Source of the DNA: Chloroflexota bacterium
Lineage (GTDB): Bacteria; Chloroflexota; Dehalococcoidia; SZUA-161
Direction: 5' to 3'
Length of the DNA: 34,514 nt
Assembly (NCBI GenBank): GCA_021787935.1
Contig: JAJYLC010000018.1
Location: 1 to 34,514, forward strand
Below the pieces are notes generated by a model. It was given only the letters and a program-made list of their open reading frames with translations. It ran no database searches and had not been told where the DNA came from. Positions 23,452 to 34,238 of this stretch are shown one piece after another. The translations under genes were made by a program, and so were the position numbers. The stretch's first letter is position 1. The number at the start of each line of letters is the position of its first letter.

Positions 23452-25179
23452 TTACCGCCCCCTATTCTGCTTGAAGAATGCCTCCACTTCGCTCAGGCTC
23501 CCGGCGTTCAAGATATGCCCGGCCTCACACCAGCCCCGCCGCGCCACCCCGACCCCGAACCGGATCAGCTCTAAATGCCCCGCTCTATGAGCATCGGTGC
23601 AGATGACCAGTTTCACCCCGAGCTCTTTCGCCCGCAGCACATGTATATCCTTCAGATCCAGCCTTTCGGGCATGGCATTTATCTCCAGCGCTGTGTTCGT
23701 CCTCACCGCAGCCTTGAAAACCTCCTCCAGGTCGACATCTATTGGCTCGCGCTCTCCAATCAGTCTGCAGGTCGGATGTGCCAGTATATCTATATGAGGG
23801 TTTTCCATAGCACGGATAATCCTCCTAGTCATCTTGTCCTTATCCTGCCCCATCGCAGAATGCACGGCAGCAACTACAACATCAATCTCGCTCAAAAGCT
23901 CATCTGGATAATCAAGAGCACCGTCTGAACGTATATCCACCTCGATTCCAGCGAACAAGCGAACTCCCTTCAGCTTGCGTCCTACCTCCTTTATCTCAGC
24001 CATCTGCTGTCTCAGCCTTTCCTCATTCAGACCATGAGCGATACCCCTGCCTGCTGAGTGGTCGGTAATCGCCATGTACTTATAGCCGCGAGCTTTGGCA
24101 GCGTTCGCCATTTCCTCAATAGTGTCATGGCCGTCGCTCCAATCCGTATGGACATGAAAGTCCCCCTTTATATCGGCAACCTCTATAAGGCGAGGCAGCG
24201 CTTTTTTCTCGGCCAGTTCTATCTCATTGCGCGCTTCTCGCAGCTCTGGAGGGATATACTGGAGCCCTATCCTCTGGTAAAAAGCCTCCTCAGTAGTAAA
24301 TTTCTCTACTTTTCCCGTCTTCACCACAGTGATTCCATACTCGCTCAGGCTCAGTCCTTGCTTTACCGCCCTTTCCCTCAGAGCTACATTATGGTCTTTG
24401 CTGCCGGTGAAATGCTGAAGCAGCGAGCCAAAGGAATCGTGCTCCACCATCCTCAGGTCTACCTGAAGGCCGTTCTTGACGATAACGCTGGCCTTGGTTG
24501 GCCCCTGCGCCAGGACCTCCTCCACCAAAGGAAGACGTACAAATGCTTTAATGACGCTCTCAGGGTCATCGGCCGTGCCCATGATATCAATGTCACCTAT
24601 AGTCTCCTTGAAACGACGCAGACTGCCTGCTGGGGTCAGGTTGTGCGCCCCCGTCTGCTTTTTCAGAGCAGCTATAATTTCCTCAGCCAGCGGCAGTGCC
24701 TCGCCCAATGGGATGCGCCTGTCCTTGCGACGCAAAGTCTGGATATGGCGGAGTATGTTCTCCGCAGTCTTATCGCCCAGACGATACAGCGAAGCTACTT
24801 TGCCCTCTTGAATTGCCTTCTCTAGCTCGTCCGCATTAGATATTTCCAGCTCCTTGGAGAGGCGTAGAGCAGTTTTGGGGCCGACGCCGGGGATTGTCAT
24901 CAAGTCAACAATGCCTTTGGGGAACTCAGAGCGGAGTTTTTCGTAGGGTTCGAGTCTGCCGGTGGTCAATAGCTCGGTTATCTTCTGAGAAATGGCCTCT
25001 CCGATGCCGGGGATTTCGCGGAGCCTGCCCTCTTTCATCACCTGCTCAAGCTCTTCGGGCAGGGTTTCGATAGCGCGGGCTGCCTTCTGGTAAGCCCTGA
25101 TTTTAAAAGGGTTATCCTCCTTCAGTTCGAGGAGGTCGGCCATGTCCCGAAACACCTGAGCGATGGCCGCATTGTTCAT
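23452..25179 (-). CDS. polX: DNA polymerase X family with PHP domain
   Basis: This 575-residue protein is a bacterial PolX, a gap-filling repair polymerase with a C-terminal PHP phosphoesterase (3'-5' exonuclease) domain. The N-terminal 8-kDa/HhH region has FRDMADLLELKEDNPFKIRAYQKAAR and PGVGPKTALRLSKEL. The palm carries catalytic aspartates in GDIDIMG and QVDLRMV. The PHP metal ligands are visible in DFHVHTDWSDGHDT, TDHSAGRG, AVHSAMG, ILAHPTCR and CTDAHRAG. The length is the usual one. AAGGGTAAG precedes the ATG at 25179. The gene follows secA by 86 bases on the same strand and may be read through from it. Confidence 0.97.
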   Translation of the reverse strand: MNNAAIAQVFRDMADLLELKEDNPFKIRAYQKAARAIETLPEELEQVMKEGRLREIPGIGEAISQKITELLTTGRLEPYEKLRSEFPKGIVDLMTIPGVGPKTALRLSKELEISNADELEKAIQEGKVASLYRLGDKTAENILRHIQTLRRKDRRIPLGEALPLAEEIIAALKKQTGAHNLTPAGSLRRFKETIGDIDIMGTADDPESVIKAFVRLPLVEEVLAQGPTKASVIVKNGLQVDLRMVEHDSFGSLLQHFTGSKDHNVALRERAVKQGLSLSEYGITVVKTGKVEKFTTEEAFYQRIGLQYIPPELREARNEIELAEKKALPRLIEVADIKGDFHVHTDWSDGHDTIEEMANAAKARGYKYMAITDHSAGRGIAHGLNEERLRQQMAEIKEVGRKLKGVRLFAGIEVDIRSDGALDYPDELLSEIDVVVAAVHSAMGQDKDKMTRRIIRAMENPHIDILAHPTCRLIGEREPIDVDLEEVFKAAVRTNTALEINAMPERLDLKDIHVLRAKELGVKLVICTDAHRAGHLELIRFGVGVARRGWCEAGHILNAGSLSEVEAFFKQNRGR

Positions 25180-25265
25180 AGCTTACCCTTGCCAAAAGTC
25201 TATCCTAAAACGAAACCGATTCCGTTCGCCCTTTAACTCTTTCGGGCAGACACGTTGGTCTGCCT

Positions 25266-27893
<2,628 letters not shown>

Positions 27894-28019
27894 CTATCCC
27901 CGTCCTACCTCCTCATTGATAAAGAAACCATCTCATAACCCCAATCTCATTTTATCACTTAACCATACTACCTGCGCATACCGCTAAGACGATGCCATAA
28001 CTTGGCAACTTCCTTTTCT

Positions 28020-28961
28020 CTACTGGAACATTGCGCCTACTGAAAGGCCACCGTGAATGCGATGTATCGCCTCCCCGATTAGAGATGCCACAGAAAGAAC
28101 AGTGATTTTTTCTACCCTTTTTGCGTCCGGCACCGGCACAGTATCTGTAACTACCAGTTGCTCGAGTCGGCTCGAAGCAACACGCTGCACCGAAGAGCCG
28201 GATAGTATAGCATGAGTACAGCAAGCATAGACCTCGGTAGCGCCATACTCTTTCAAAGCTGCGGCAGCACCTGTAATCGAGCCGCCGGTATCTACTTCGT
28301 CATCAACAAGCAGTGCACGTTTTCCCTCTACTTCACCGATGATGGTCAATGTCTCTGATTTATCCGCATTTCCAATTCTACGTTTCTCGACTATTGCCAG
28401 GGGGGCATGGAGCCTGGCAGCAATGTCCCGTGCGCGCTTACTGATGCCAATATCCGTGGCCACTACTACAAAGCTATCCACCGCTTTCTCCGCGAAATAG
28501 TCAGTGAGAATATACATGGCAGTCAGCTCATCCACCGGGATATTAAAAAAGCCCTGTATCTGTCCGGCGTGAAGGTCTATAGTCAGCACCCTGTTAGCTC
28601 CGGCCACAGTGATTAAGTCTGCTACCAATCGGGCCGTTATGGGTACCCTGGGCTGGTCTTTTTTGTCGGTACGGCTGTAGCCAAAATAAGGCATCACCGC
28701 TGTAATCCTTCCTGCCGAGGCGCGCTTCATGGCATCGATCATTATCAAAAGTTCCATAAGATTCTTGTTAACAGGAGAACATACAGGTTGGACGACGAAG
28801 ACATCACGCTCTCTAACATTCTCCAGAATCTTAACAAAGATATTCTCATTGCTGAATTCGAACACCTCCGCCTTGCCCAGGGGGATCGTCAAGTAATCGC
28901 AAATTGCCTGGGCCAAATGCTGATGAGCATTACCACTGAAGACCTTCAACTCGTCGAACAC
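28020..28961 (-). CDS. prs: Ribose-phosphate pyrophosphokinase
   Basis: This 313-residue protein is PRPP synthetase, converting ribose 5-phosphate and ATP to PRPP and AMP for nucleotide, His and Trp synthesis. It shows the ATP-binding FEFSNENIFVKILENVRERDVFVVQP, VMPYFGYSRTDKKDQPR, the class I metal-binding signature DLHAGQIQGFFNIPVDEL, and the PRPP loop LLVDDEVDTGGSITG. It starts at GTG with GGGGGG six bases upstream. A promoter is predicted 40 bases upstream of the start. The gene is monocistronic or at the end of the minus-strand cluster. Confidence 0.97.
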   Translation of the reverse strand: MFDELKVFSGNAHQHLAQAICDYLTIPLGKAEVFEFSNENIFVKILENVRERDVFVVQPVCSPVNKNLMELLIMIDAMKRASAGRITAVMPYFGYSRTDKKDQPRVPITARLVADLITVAGANRVLTIDLHAGQIQGFFNIPVDELTAMYILTDYFAEKAVDSFVVVATDIGISKRARDIAARLHAPLAIVEKRRIGNADKSETLTIIGEVEGKRALLVDDEVDTGGSITGAAAALKEYGATEVYACCTHAILSGSSVQRVASSRLEQLVVTDTVPVPDAKRVEKITVLSVASLIGEAIHRIHGGLSVGAMFQ

Positions 28962-29007
28962 CTTTGTCCCCCCTTACAAGTAGTTGCACAGCTAATTTTA
29001 CCAGACA

Positions 29008-29036
29008 ACTATAGCACAAACGAATTATACGAGCAA
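29008..29036 (-). promoter_or_regulatory. Candidate promoter of prs
   Basis: On the minus strand TTGCTC (29036-29031) and TATAGT (29013-29008, five of six) are 17 bases apart, placing transcription near 29001. A perfect TATAAT at 29029-29024 lies inside the spacer and could form a second, overlapping promoter with a poor -35. Confidence 0.45.
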
Positions 29037-29157
29037 TCAAGTTCGGCTTTAATGCATATAGGTTTTCTAGCCTTTAAATTCATGCTTGCATACAAGCTCT
29101 TTGTAGAAAATTCATAAAAGCCCGTGTTGCTGGGGAAGGAGCAATCAAACGTTAAAT

Positions 29158-29763
29158 TTACCGCTTTGCTTCACGTACTATCTTATCGATAACAGGAGTA
29201 ATATCCCTGGAGGTATCAACGGCAAAGTAGTTGCGGCTAATCCGTTCCACCCTCGTCTTCATCCTCTGATAAATACTCCAACCGGCGTCTGACTTGTCTT
29301 CTGGGTTAATTCTTTCTACTCTATCTTGAAGACGCTGCCGCACCAGTTCCCGGGGCGATTCCACCTGTACCAGGATAAGCTTTGCTTGAAGACGCTGAGC
29401 TATGCGGTATAGAGGTTCCCGGTGATGCTCGACAAGATTAGTGGCATCGAGGATGACTGATATCCCGCTGCCTAGGTATTCCTCAATAAGACGGTGGCAC
29501 GCGGCAAACAGACGGCGGCTCTCTTCAGCGCTGTAAGTCGGAGTAGAGAAAATCCGCTTGCGCAAAGCATCGCTTTCTACGATAACGCTGGGCAACTGCT
29601 CTGCCAGCTTACGGCTGAAATAAGATTTCCCGGTGCCAGGTAAGCCGCTGACTATAATAAGCGATGGTTTAGCTACAGGCTCCGGAGTTTCGCCCAGTGC
29701 CTTTTTTAGTTCTTTTACGTCCCTAGCTACTTTATCTGCGTCCATTATCCCATCATAATTCAA
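29158..29763 (-). CDS. P-loop kinase-like ATPase (AAA_33 type)
   Basis: This roughly 200-residue protein has Walker A GLPGTGKSYFSRKLAEQ, then VIVESDALRKRIF, and the motif SVILDATNLVEHHREPLYRIAQ. These are the signatures of the AAA_33 kinases (related to gluconate kinase, polynucleotide kinase and PSTK-like enzymes). Arg-rich RELVRQRLQDRVER after a beta strand fits the lid. The phosphorylated substrate is unknown. The start is uncertain: a TTG at 29763 opens the frame, but the ATG at 29745, with GATGGGA before it, would give 195 residues. It lies in a minus-strand run after the PlsY-like gene. Confidence 0.88.
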   Translation of the reverse strand: MNYDGIMDADKVARDVKELKKALGETPEPVAKPSLIIVSGLPGTGKSYFSRKLAEQLPSVIVESDALRKRIFSTPTYSAEESRRLFAACHRLIEEYLGSGISVILDATNLVEHHREPLYRIAQRLQAKLILVQVESPRELVRQRLQDRVERINPEDKSDAGWSIYQRMKTRVERISRNYFAVDTSRDITPVIDKIVREAKR

Positions 29764-29850
29764 AAGCTCTCATCAAAACAATAGTACCGACCTACATGGA
29801 ACCAAAATATAAGGACATCGCACATACGATGCCCTCCTAGCAGAATTCTC

Positions 29851-30540
29851 CTATATTTCGCTTCTATCAAAGAGAAAACGGTTTATCAACATACTATTCT
29901 TCCACGACGGTTTGTGCAAGTCCTCTCTCAATCCGCCGGTAAGCCTTCTAATTATAATCAATACAAAAAGTGCAACAAAAGCGTATATAACTTCTTTAGG
30001 TTGGCCCACCAACCAAGCAGCCAGAGGCATCACAGCGAAACCTATACCCATACCAAGAGGCAGCGCTAGACTAGGCGGCCCACCGAACTTGAGTTTCTCG
30101 TTCAGATTCTGGTTTCTCTGCAGAAACCTGGGAATTGTTCTAACAGCGGCGCCTATTGCCACAGGTATGAGGGCTATCAGCATGGCATACGTAGCCAGTG
30201 CACCTGACATAGCCAGGCCTATACTATTACCCCTCTCTCCATCAAACTTTAAGAATACCGGCCACATCTGCCCCATTACTGTCACCACACCCGCAGTAGC
30301 AACCCACCCGGGGTCGAAGCCACCTACGTTCCGAGCAAGCAAAACCACGATGACCGCTTTGGCAAAATCAAAAGTCACGCCTATAAAACCTTCGACTCGC
30401 CCCACATGTCGCCACAGGGCGATATGCATATCCTCATACTGCCTGAGGTCCACCCCGTGAAGCCTGCCCAACAGATACAGCAGGGGAAACGAGCCCAATA
30501 AATAAGACCCAATAATAAGAGCCACTTTATCCCACATCAT
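29851..30540 (-). CDS. PlsY-like membrane protein, divergent glycerol-3-phosphate acyltransferase
   Basis: This 229-residue protein has about six hydrophobic segments and resembles acyl-phosphate:glycerol-3-phosphate acyltransferase PlsY. It starts with the LLGSFPLLYLLGRL motif, where PlsY has GSIPxxYLIGK, followed by RQYEDMHIALWRHVGR (PlsY: GSGNxGATNxxR). In the middle, GQMWPVFLKFDGERGNS replaces the PlsY H-x-x-P-x-F-x-x-F-K-G-G-K-G. The family's catalytic Ser-Gly-Ser-Gly-Asn and GGKG elements are thus altered, so activity on the usual substrate is doubtful. It may be a paralogue or a neofunctionalised protein. The gene overlaps the upstream degV gene by 14 bases. Confidence 0.75.
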   Translation of the reverse strand: MMWDKVALIIGSYLLGSFPLLYLLGRLHGVDLRQYEDMHIALWRHVGRVEGFIGVTFDFAKAVIVVLLARNVGGFDPGWVATAGVVTVMGQMWPVFLKFDGERGNSIGLAMSGALATYAMLIALIPVAIGAAVRTIPRFLQRNQNLNEKLKFGGPPSLALPLGMGIGFAVMPLAAWLVGQPKEVIYAFVALFVLIIIRRLTGGLREDLHKPSWKNSMLINRFLFDRSEI

Positions 30541-31399
30541 TATCCTCCTCGCCGTAAAAAGCGAGAGCTATAATTCCGGGACCGGCCTGCACACCCATGG
30601 TCGGTGCAAAATCTGTTATGTACAGCTCGACACACTTGAAACGAGACTCTATCCGCTCTCTCAAGGCTTCAGCCTCTTTTATTACATTGGCGTGCATGAT
30701 ATTAACATGAACTGGCTTCCCGCCAGTTTTCTCCTCCATGATCTCCAACAAACGGTTCACAGCCCTGGGTTTGGTTCTGGCTCTCTCTAATAAGCCTATC
30801 CCTTCATAAGAAAACGTCAAGATAGGATTTATCTTCAGCATAGAGCCTGCCCAGGCAGCTATCCTGGGGATACGGCCAGCCCTGGCTAAATAGTACAGAG
30901 TATCCAGCACAGCAATCATGTTTACCCTGGGTATCATCATCTCAGCAGTACGAGTTACCTCCGCCAAATTCTTTCCTGAGGCAGCAGCCCTCGCTGCCGC
31001 TAGCGCCACAAACCCCTGCGCACCCCCGGCGGTCCGAGAGTCAACAACATTCACTACAAGTCGGGGAAGCTCCTCCGCCGCCATCTGCTTCGCCTCGATT
31101 GCTGAATTGAACATCATGCTTATGTCCGAGCATATAGTAACACATACGATAGCATTTACCGACTTGCTAAGTTCTCTATAGACCTGAATGAAATCCCCCG
31201 GGGTAGGCGAAGAAGTAGTAGGAACACTCTTGGTAGTTTCCAGAAGCTGATAAACCTCTGTCGGAGTTATGTCGATTCCATCCCGATAGACGTTGCCATT
31301 TATTATGAGACTTATCGGCACAATTTTAATGGCATATTTCTCCGCCAACTCTCTGGGTAGACAAGAGACACTATCTGTTACTACAGCGACACTACTAAT
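30527..31399 (-). CDS. DegV family fatty-acid-binding protein (ATT start proposed)
   Basis: DegV proteins bind a fatty acid and can act as the carrier (FakB) for fatty acid kinase. This copy has SVPTTSSPTPGDFIQVYREL, the middle AIVCVTICSDISMMFNSA and the C-terminal ITDFAPTMGVQAGPGIIALAFYG. An ordinary start search gives a 273-residue protein from TTG (31348) without the essential N-terminal VVTDS motif. Reading the same frame upstream gives SSVAVVTDSVSCLPRE with no stop. The only plausible initiation there is ATT at 31399 (or 31402), eight to eleven bases after an AGGAG sequence. The 290-residue product then aligns with its 286-residue neighbour MGRVAVVTDSSACVP. An ATT start, a recent ATG-to-ATT mutation or a sequencing error are the options. 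Confidence 0.85.
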   Translation of the reverse strand: MSSVAVVTDSVSCLPRELAEKYAIKIVPISLIINGNVYRDGIDITPTEVYQLLETTKSVPTTSSPTPGDFIQVYRELSKSVNAIVCVTICSDISMMFNSAIEAKQMAAEELPRLVVNVVDSRTAGGAQGFVALAAARAAASGKNLAEVTRTAEMMIPRVNMIAVLDTLYYLARAGRIPRIAAWAGSMLKINPILTFSYEGIGLLERARTKPRAVNRLLEIMEEKTGGKPVHVNIMHANVIKEAEALRERIESRFKCVELYITDFAPTMGVQAGPGIIALAFYGEEDNDVG

Positions 31400-31426
31400 A
31401 ATAGCTCTCTCTCCTCACTTAAGCTA

Positions 31427-32287
31427 CTACCTCGAATTACCAGTATAAAAGCTGAGCCCGATTGTACCAGGCCCGGTATGTGTGCCTACTACAGGCGTAA
31501 AATCAGTGACGTAGAACTCAAGACAATTGAACTGCGATAGAATATCAGCCTTGAGTCTTTCGGCCTCTTCCGGAACACCGGCGTGCATCAGATTCACATA
31601 TATTGGCTTACCCCCGCTTCGCTGTCTCATTATATCCAGCAACCGCTGGATCGCCCGTTTCCTGGTACGACAGCGTTCCAGCAGACGCACCTCGCCTGTA
31701 GCATCCAGAATAGGCTTGATCTTAAATAAGAAGCCGGCCCACGCTGCCGCTTTTGGAATACGTCCACCTTTGGCCAGATAGTAAAGCGTGTCCAGCATCG
31801 CGATAGCATTGACTCTACCCATCATATCATGTGCAGCCTGCACAACCTGAGATAAATCTTTGTCTGAGGCCGCTTCTCGAGCCGCCGCTTGGGCTATAAA
31901 TCCCTGAGCCAGCGCCGGACTGCGAGAAGGGAATATATTTATGTTAACCTGAGGTAATTTCTCCCTCGCCATCTCCCTGGCCTGAGTTGCCGAGTCAAAC
32001 GCCATGCTCAAATTGGGGGGAAGTGTTATGCAGAGGATGTCACTTGCTTGCTTGGCTACCTCCCGAAATGCCTCCAGATACTCACCTGGCGATGGCGACG
32101 AGGTGGTAGGAACCTTTTTCGCCTTCTTCAAAAGCTCATAGAATTCCTGTGCTGTTATATCCACCCCATCTTTATAGGAGCGGTCTTCAAAGATGAGTAT
32201 CAATGGCAGTATATGTATGCCGTATTGCTTAACCACCTCCTTGGGCACGCACGCACTGCTATCAGTAACAACAGCAACCCTACCCAT
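31427..32287 (-). CDS. DegV family fatty-acid-binding protein
   Basis: This 286-residue protein has the DegV pattern: VAVVTDSSACVPKE at the N-terminus, KVPTTSSPSPGEYLEAFRE near residue 60, ILCITLPPNLSMAFDSA, and the C-terminal TDFTPVVGTHTGPGTIGLSFY. The TDS, TS and TGPG phrases line the fatty-acid carboxylate site in structures of the family. It is a tandem paralogue of the next gene downstream, with clear identity throughout. No fatty acid kinase FakA is visible in the window, so pairing is unproven. The start codon has no strong Shine-Dalgarno sequence. Confidence 0.95.
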   Translation of the reverse strand: MGRVAVVTDSSACVPKEVVKQYGIHILPLILIFEDRSYKDGVDITAQEFYELLKKAKKVPTTSSPSPGEYLEAFREVAKQASDILCITLPPNLSMAFDSATQAREMAREKLPQVNINIFPSRSPALAQGFIAQAAAREAASDKDLSQVVQAAHDMMGRVNAIAMLDTLYYLAKGGRIPKAAAWAGFLFKIKPILDATGEVRLLERCRTRKRAIQRLLDIMRQRSGGKPIYVNLMHAGVPEEAERLKADILSQFNCLEFYVTDFTPVVGTHTGPGTIGLSFYTGNSR

Positions 32288-32351
32288 TAAAGGTCTGAAG
32301 TCCCCGTCTTTTCAACGCTTCTCCTGTCTAATCCAAACAGTCAAGTAGCCA

Positions 32352-33227
32352 TCAAGCTGCGCTTCTTCGTCTTCTGCGGATGAACATTGTATCTATTAGG
32401 AAAAGAACAATTCCTACCCCGATTAATACCCACGGGATAACGATTGTAAATAACAAGAGCATGCGGGCGGCATCCTTGGCAACACCCATCAGGTCGACAA
32501 TCGTGCTCTCAGCATACCTGACGTTGGATATCTGAAGAGGCACAATGTTGCCTGCCATACTCATGCTCGTTGTAGTGGTGCTGTCCTGATCGACAACAGT
32601 CCCCGTCTTGGGGTCGATCCAAAGGTTGATTGTGGTGCTCATCATCAAGGGAAGCTGACTCTGAGGGTTGACAATTGTAATGTTACCTTCATCTATTCTA
32701 AAAAGCACAACTCTCATCCCACGGAATTCTTCATCTCTCACATAGTTTGCCGGTAGTGCCGCATGAGCACCCTCATTCCACAGATCGAAACTGCTCTTGT
32801 CCTTCCCCAGACCCCTCGGCGGCCCCCAATATCCAGTCCGGTGCCGCTCATCGATATTCGGTATGAACATAAGGGTATGCGCGTTTATAGCAAGCGTGCT
32901 CTCATCACCATATATCGATGAAATATCGGTAGGAGGAGTAGTATCAGTTCTGAAAACTGTGCGCTTTTCATGTATCAGCAAGGCTCCATCATTAGTGCCA
33001 TTGGCTTTCTGAGCCAATGTCTGTGAAATGGGGAAAAAGTCCATTGACTGCGTAGCAGGGTTTACCACCGTGAAATTACCCTCGAAATAGTAAGTTCGCG
33101 CATAACTAGTTGGTACCTTATCTAATGAAGGAAAGATGACTGTGATCCACAATACTCCTAGAATCACCAACACCACCCCCACTATGGACACGACAAACCT
33201 TCGCTTCCTTGGTTTTGGGGTAGCCAT
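32352..33227 (-). CDS. DUF3068 (PorA-like) membrane protein
   Basis: This 291-residue protein has an N-terminal basic stretch and membrane helix (FVVSIVGVVLVILGVLWITVIFP), a large extracytoplasmic domain, and a C-terminal helix (MLLLFTIVIPWVLIGVGIVLFLID) ending in RRRRR. The layout and the phrases FEGNFTVVNPATQSMDFF and LWIDPKTGTVVDQDSTT fit DUF3068, the PorA-type family of actinobacteria and relatives. The function is unknown; the Corynebacterium member has been called a porin, which does not imply that here. An exact AAGGAGGTGA lies upstream of the ATG, so translation should be strong. It follows the HAAS-type gene by 26 bases. Confidence 0.85.
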   Translation of the reverse strand: MATPKPRKRRFVVSIVGVVLVILGVLWITVIFPSLDKVPTSYARTYYFEGNFTVVNPATQSMDFFPISQTLAQKANGTNDGALLIHEKRTVFRTDTTPPTDISSIYGDESTLAINAHTLMFIPNIDERHRTGYWGPPRGLGKDKSSFDLWNEGAHAALPANYVRDEEFRGMRVVLFRIDEGNITIVNPQSQLPLMMSTTINLWIDPKTGTVVDQDSTTTTSMSMAGNIVPLQISNVRYAESTIVDLMGVAKDAARMLLLFTIVIPWVLIGVGIVLFLIDTMFIRRRRRSAA

Positions 33228-33253
33228 AGGTCACCTCCTTATTAGTTTTGCTT

Positions 33254-34237
33254 TCAAGTCCGCTTCGCAGCCTGCCCAAGGCCAGTCTCATCCCAGGCTT
33301 CAATCTCGCCTCCATCATGCACTACTCTACTCTGCAATAACCAGGGGCTCAGTAAAAAGACAATAAAACAGAAAGACACAAACAAAGAAATAACAGGATT
33401 GAGGTTACTTTCGGCAAAGCGCCAGGCCATTGCCAGAATAAGCAATGTCCCTACCGCAAGCACAGCGGTCTTTAGCAATCGCTGCCTGAGACGGATAAAG
33501 GCTCCCGCAGCACCACCCAGGGCGAGAAAGGTAAACGCCACTCCGTGTTCGCTCCCTGGGAGACCTCCTTTGCTGTATGCTGCAAGTCCGGGCCCCTGCT
33601 GCAAGGCAAAGAGCCACGCCACAATTGCAGGAAATGGAAGCAGCATAAATGAGGCTAGCAACCAATCCCTGCGTACTATGCAGACTATGGCATAGCCCAA
33701 CAAACAAAGAGCAACAGGGATATAAGCTGCCATTACCACCCATTGCATGCCACTTCCCAGCATAAATCGGGATAGGCCGTGCCCAACCGCAAGTAGAACC
33801 AGAAAAACGATCACGAACAAAGTCAGCAGGGAATAGCCCAGCCAAGAATAGAACCATGAGGGTCTACCATGCCGCCAGGCATAGAGCGTCACCGATATTA
33901 CCATCAGCGCAGTAGCAGACAGCCAGAAGTTATTTCGCCAGAGATGTAAGCCAAAAGTGATAGCCAGCAAGAAGTGAGGAACAGCCGCCAGCAAAGCCTG
34001 GCTCCAGGTCCCTTTGCTGTACACCTCATAAATCTGGCGGCCGAGCGCCTCCGGTACGCCGAATCGCTTTGTCGCCACATCCGCTGCTTCGGTGGTAGAG
34101 TAACCGGCCTGGCACAACTCACCTATCTCGTCCTCAAAATGGGTCTGAAGCTCACGAACAATTTCGCTCTCGGCCATTGGGTCCAGTTTCGAGCACGACT
34201 TAACCCTTGCCATATATTGTTTAAGCTTTGGCAGCAT
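33254..34237 (-). CDS. Membrane protein with N-terminal HAAS-like domain
   Basis: This 327-residue protein begins with a short helical domain (MARVKSCSKLDPMAESEIVRELQTHFEDEIGELCQAGYSTTEAADVATKRFGVPEALG). This is the HAAS/permease-prefix pattern usually encoded after a PadR regulator and thought to couple a membrane protein to the regulator. About eight hydrophobic segments follow (for example FLLAITFGLHLW and LLTLFVIVFLVLLAVGHGL). No transport or enzyme motif is visible. Its start is one base after the stop of the PadR gene, so the two are translationally linked. It may sense envelope or membrane conditions, but the signal is unknown. Confidence 0.85.
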   Translation of the reverse strand: MLPKLKQYMARVKSCSKLDPMAESEIVRELQTHFEDEIGELCQAGYSTTEAADVATKRFGVPEALGRQIYEVYSKGTWSQALLAAVPHFLLAITFGLHLWRNNFWLSATALMVISVTLYAWRHGRPSWFYSWLGYSLLTLFVIVFLVLLAVGHGLSRFMLGSGMQWVVMAAYIPVALCLLGYAIVCIVRRDWLLASFMLLPFPAIVAWLFALQQGPGLAAYSKGGLPGSEHGVAFTFLALGGAAGAFIRLRQRLLKTAVLAVGTLLILAMAWRFAESNLNPVISLFVSFCFIVFLLSPWLLQSRVVHDGGEIEAWDETGLGQAAKRT

Positions 34238-34238
34238 C

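Noticed and set aside
24058-24825. 255-codon open frame on the plus strand over polX
   Set aside because: It is antisense to the conserved PolX core and has no ribosome binding site or recognisable domain.
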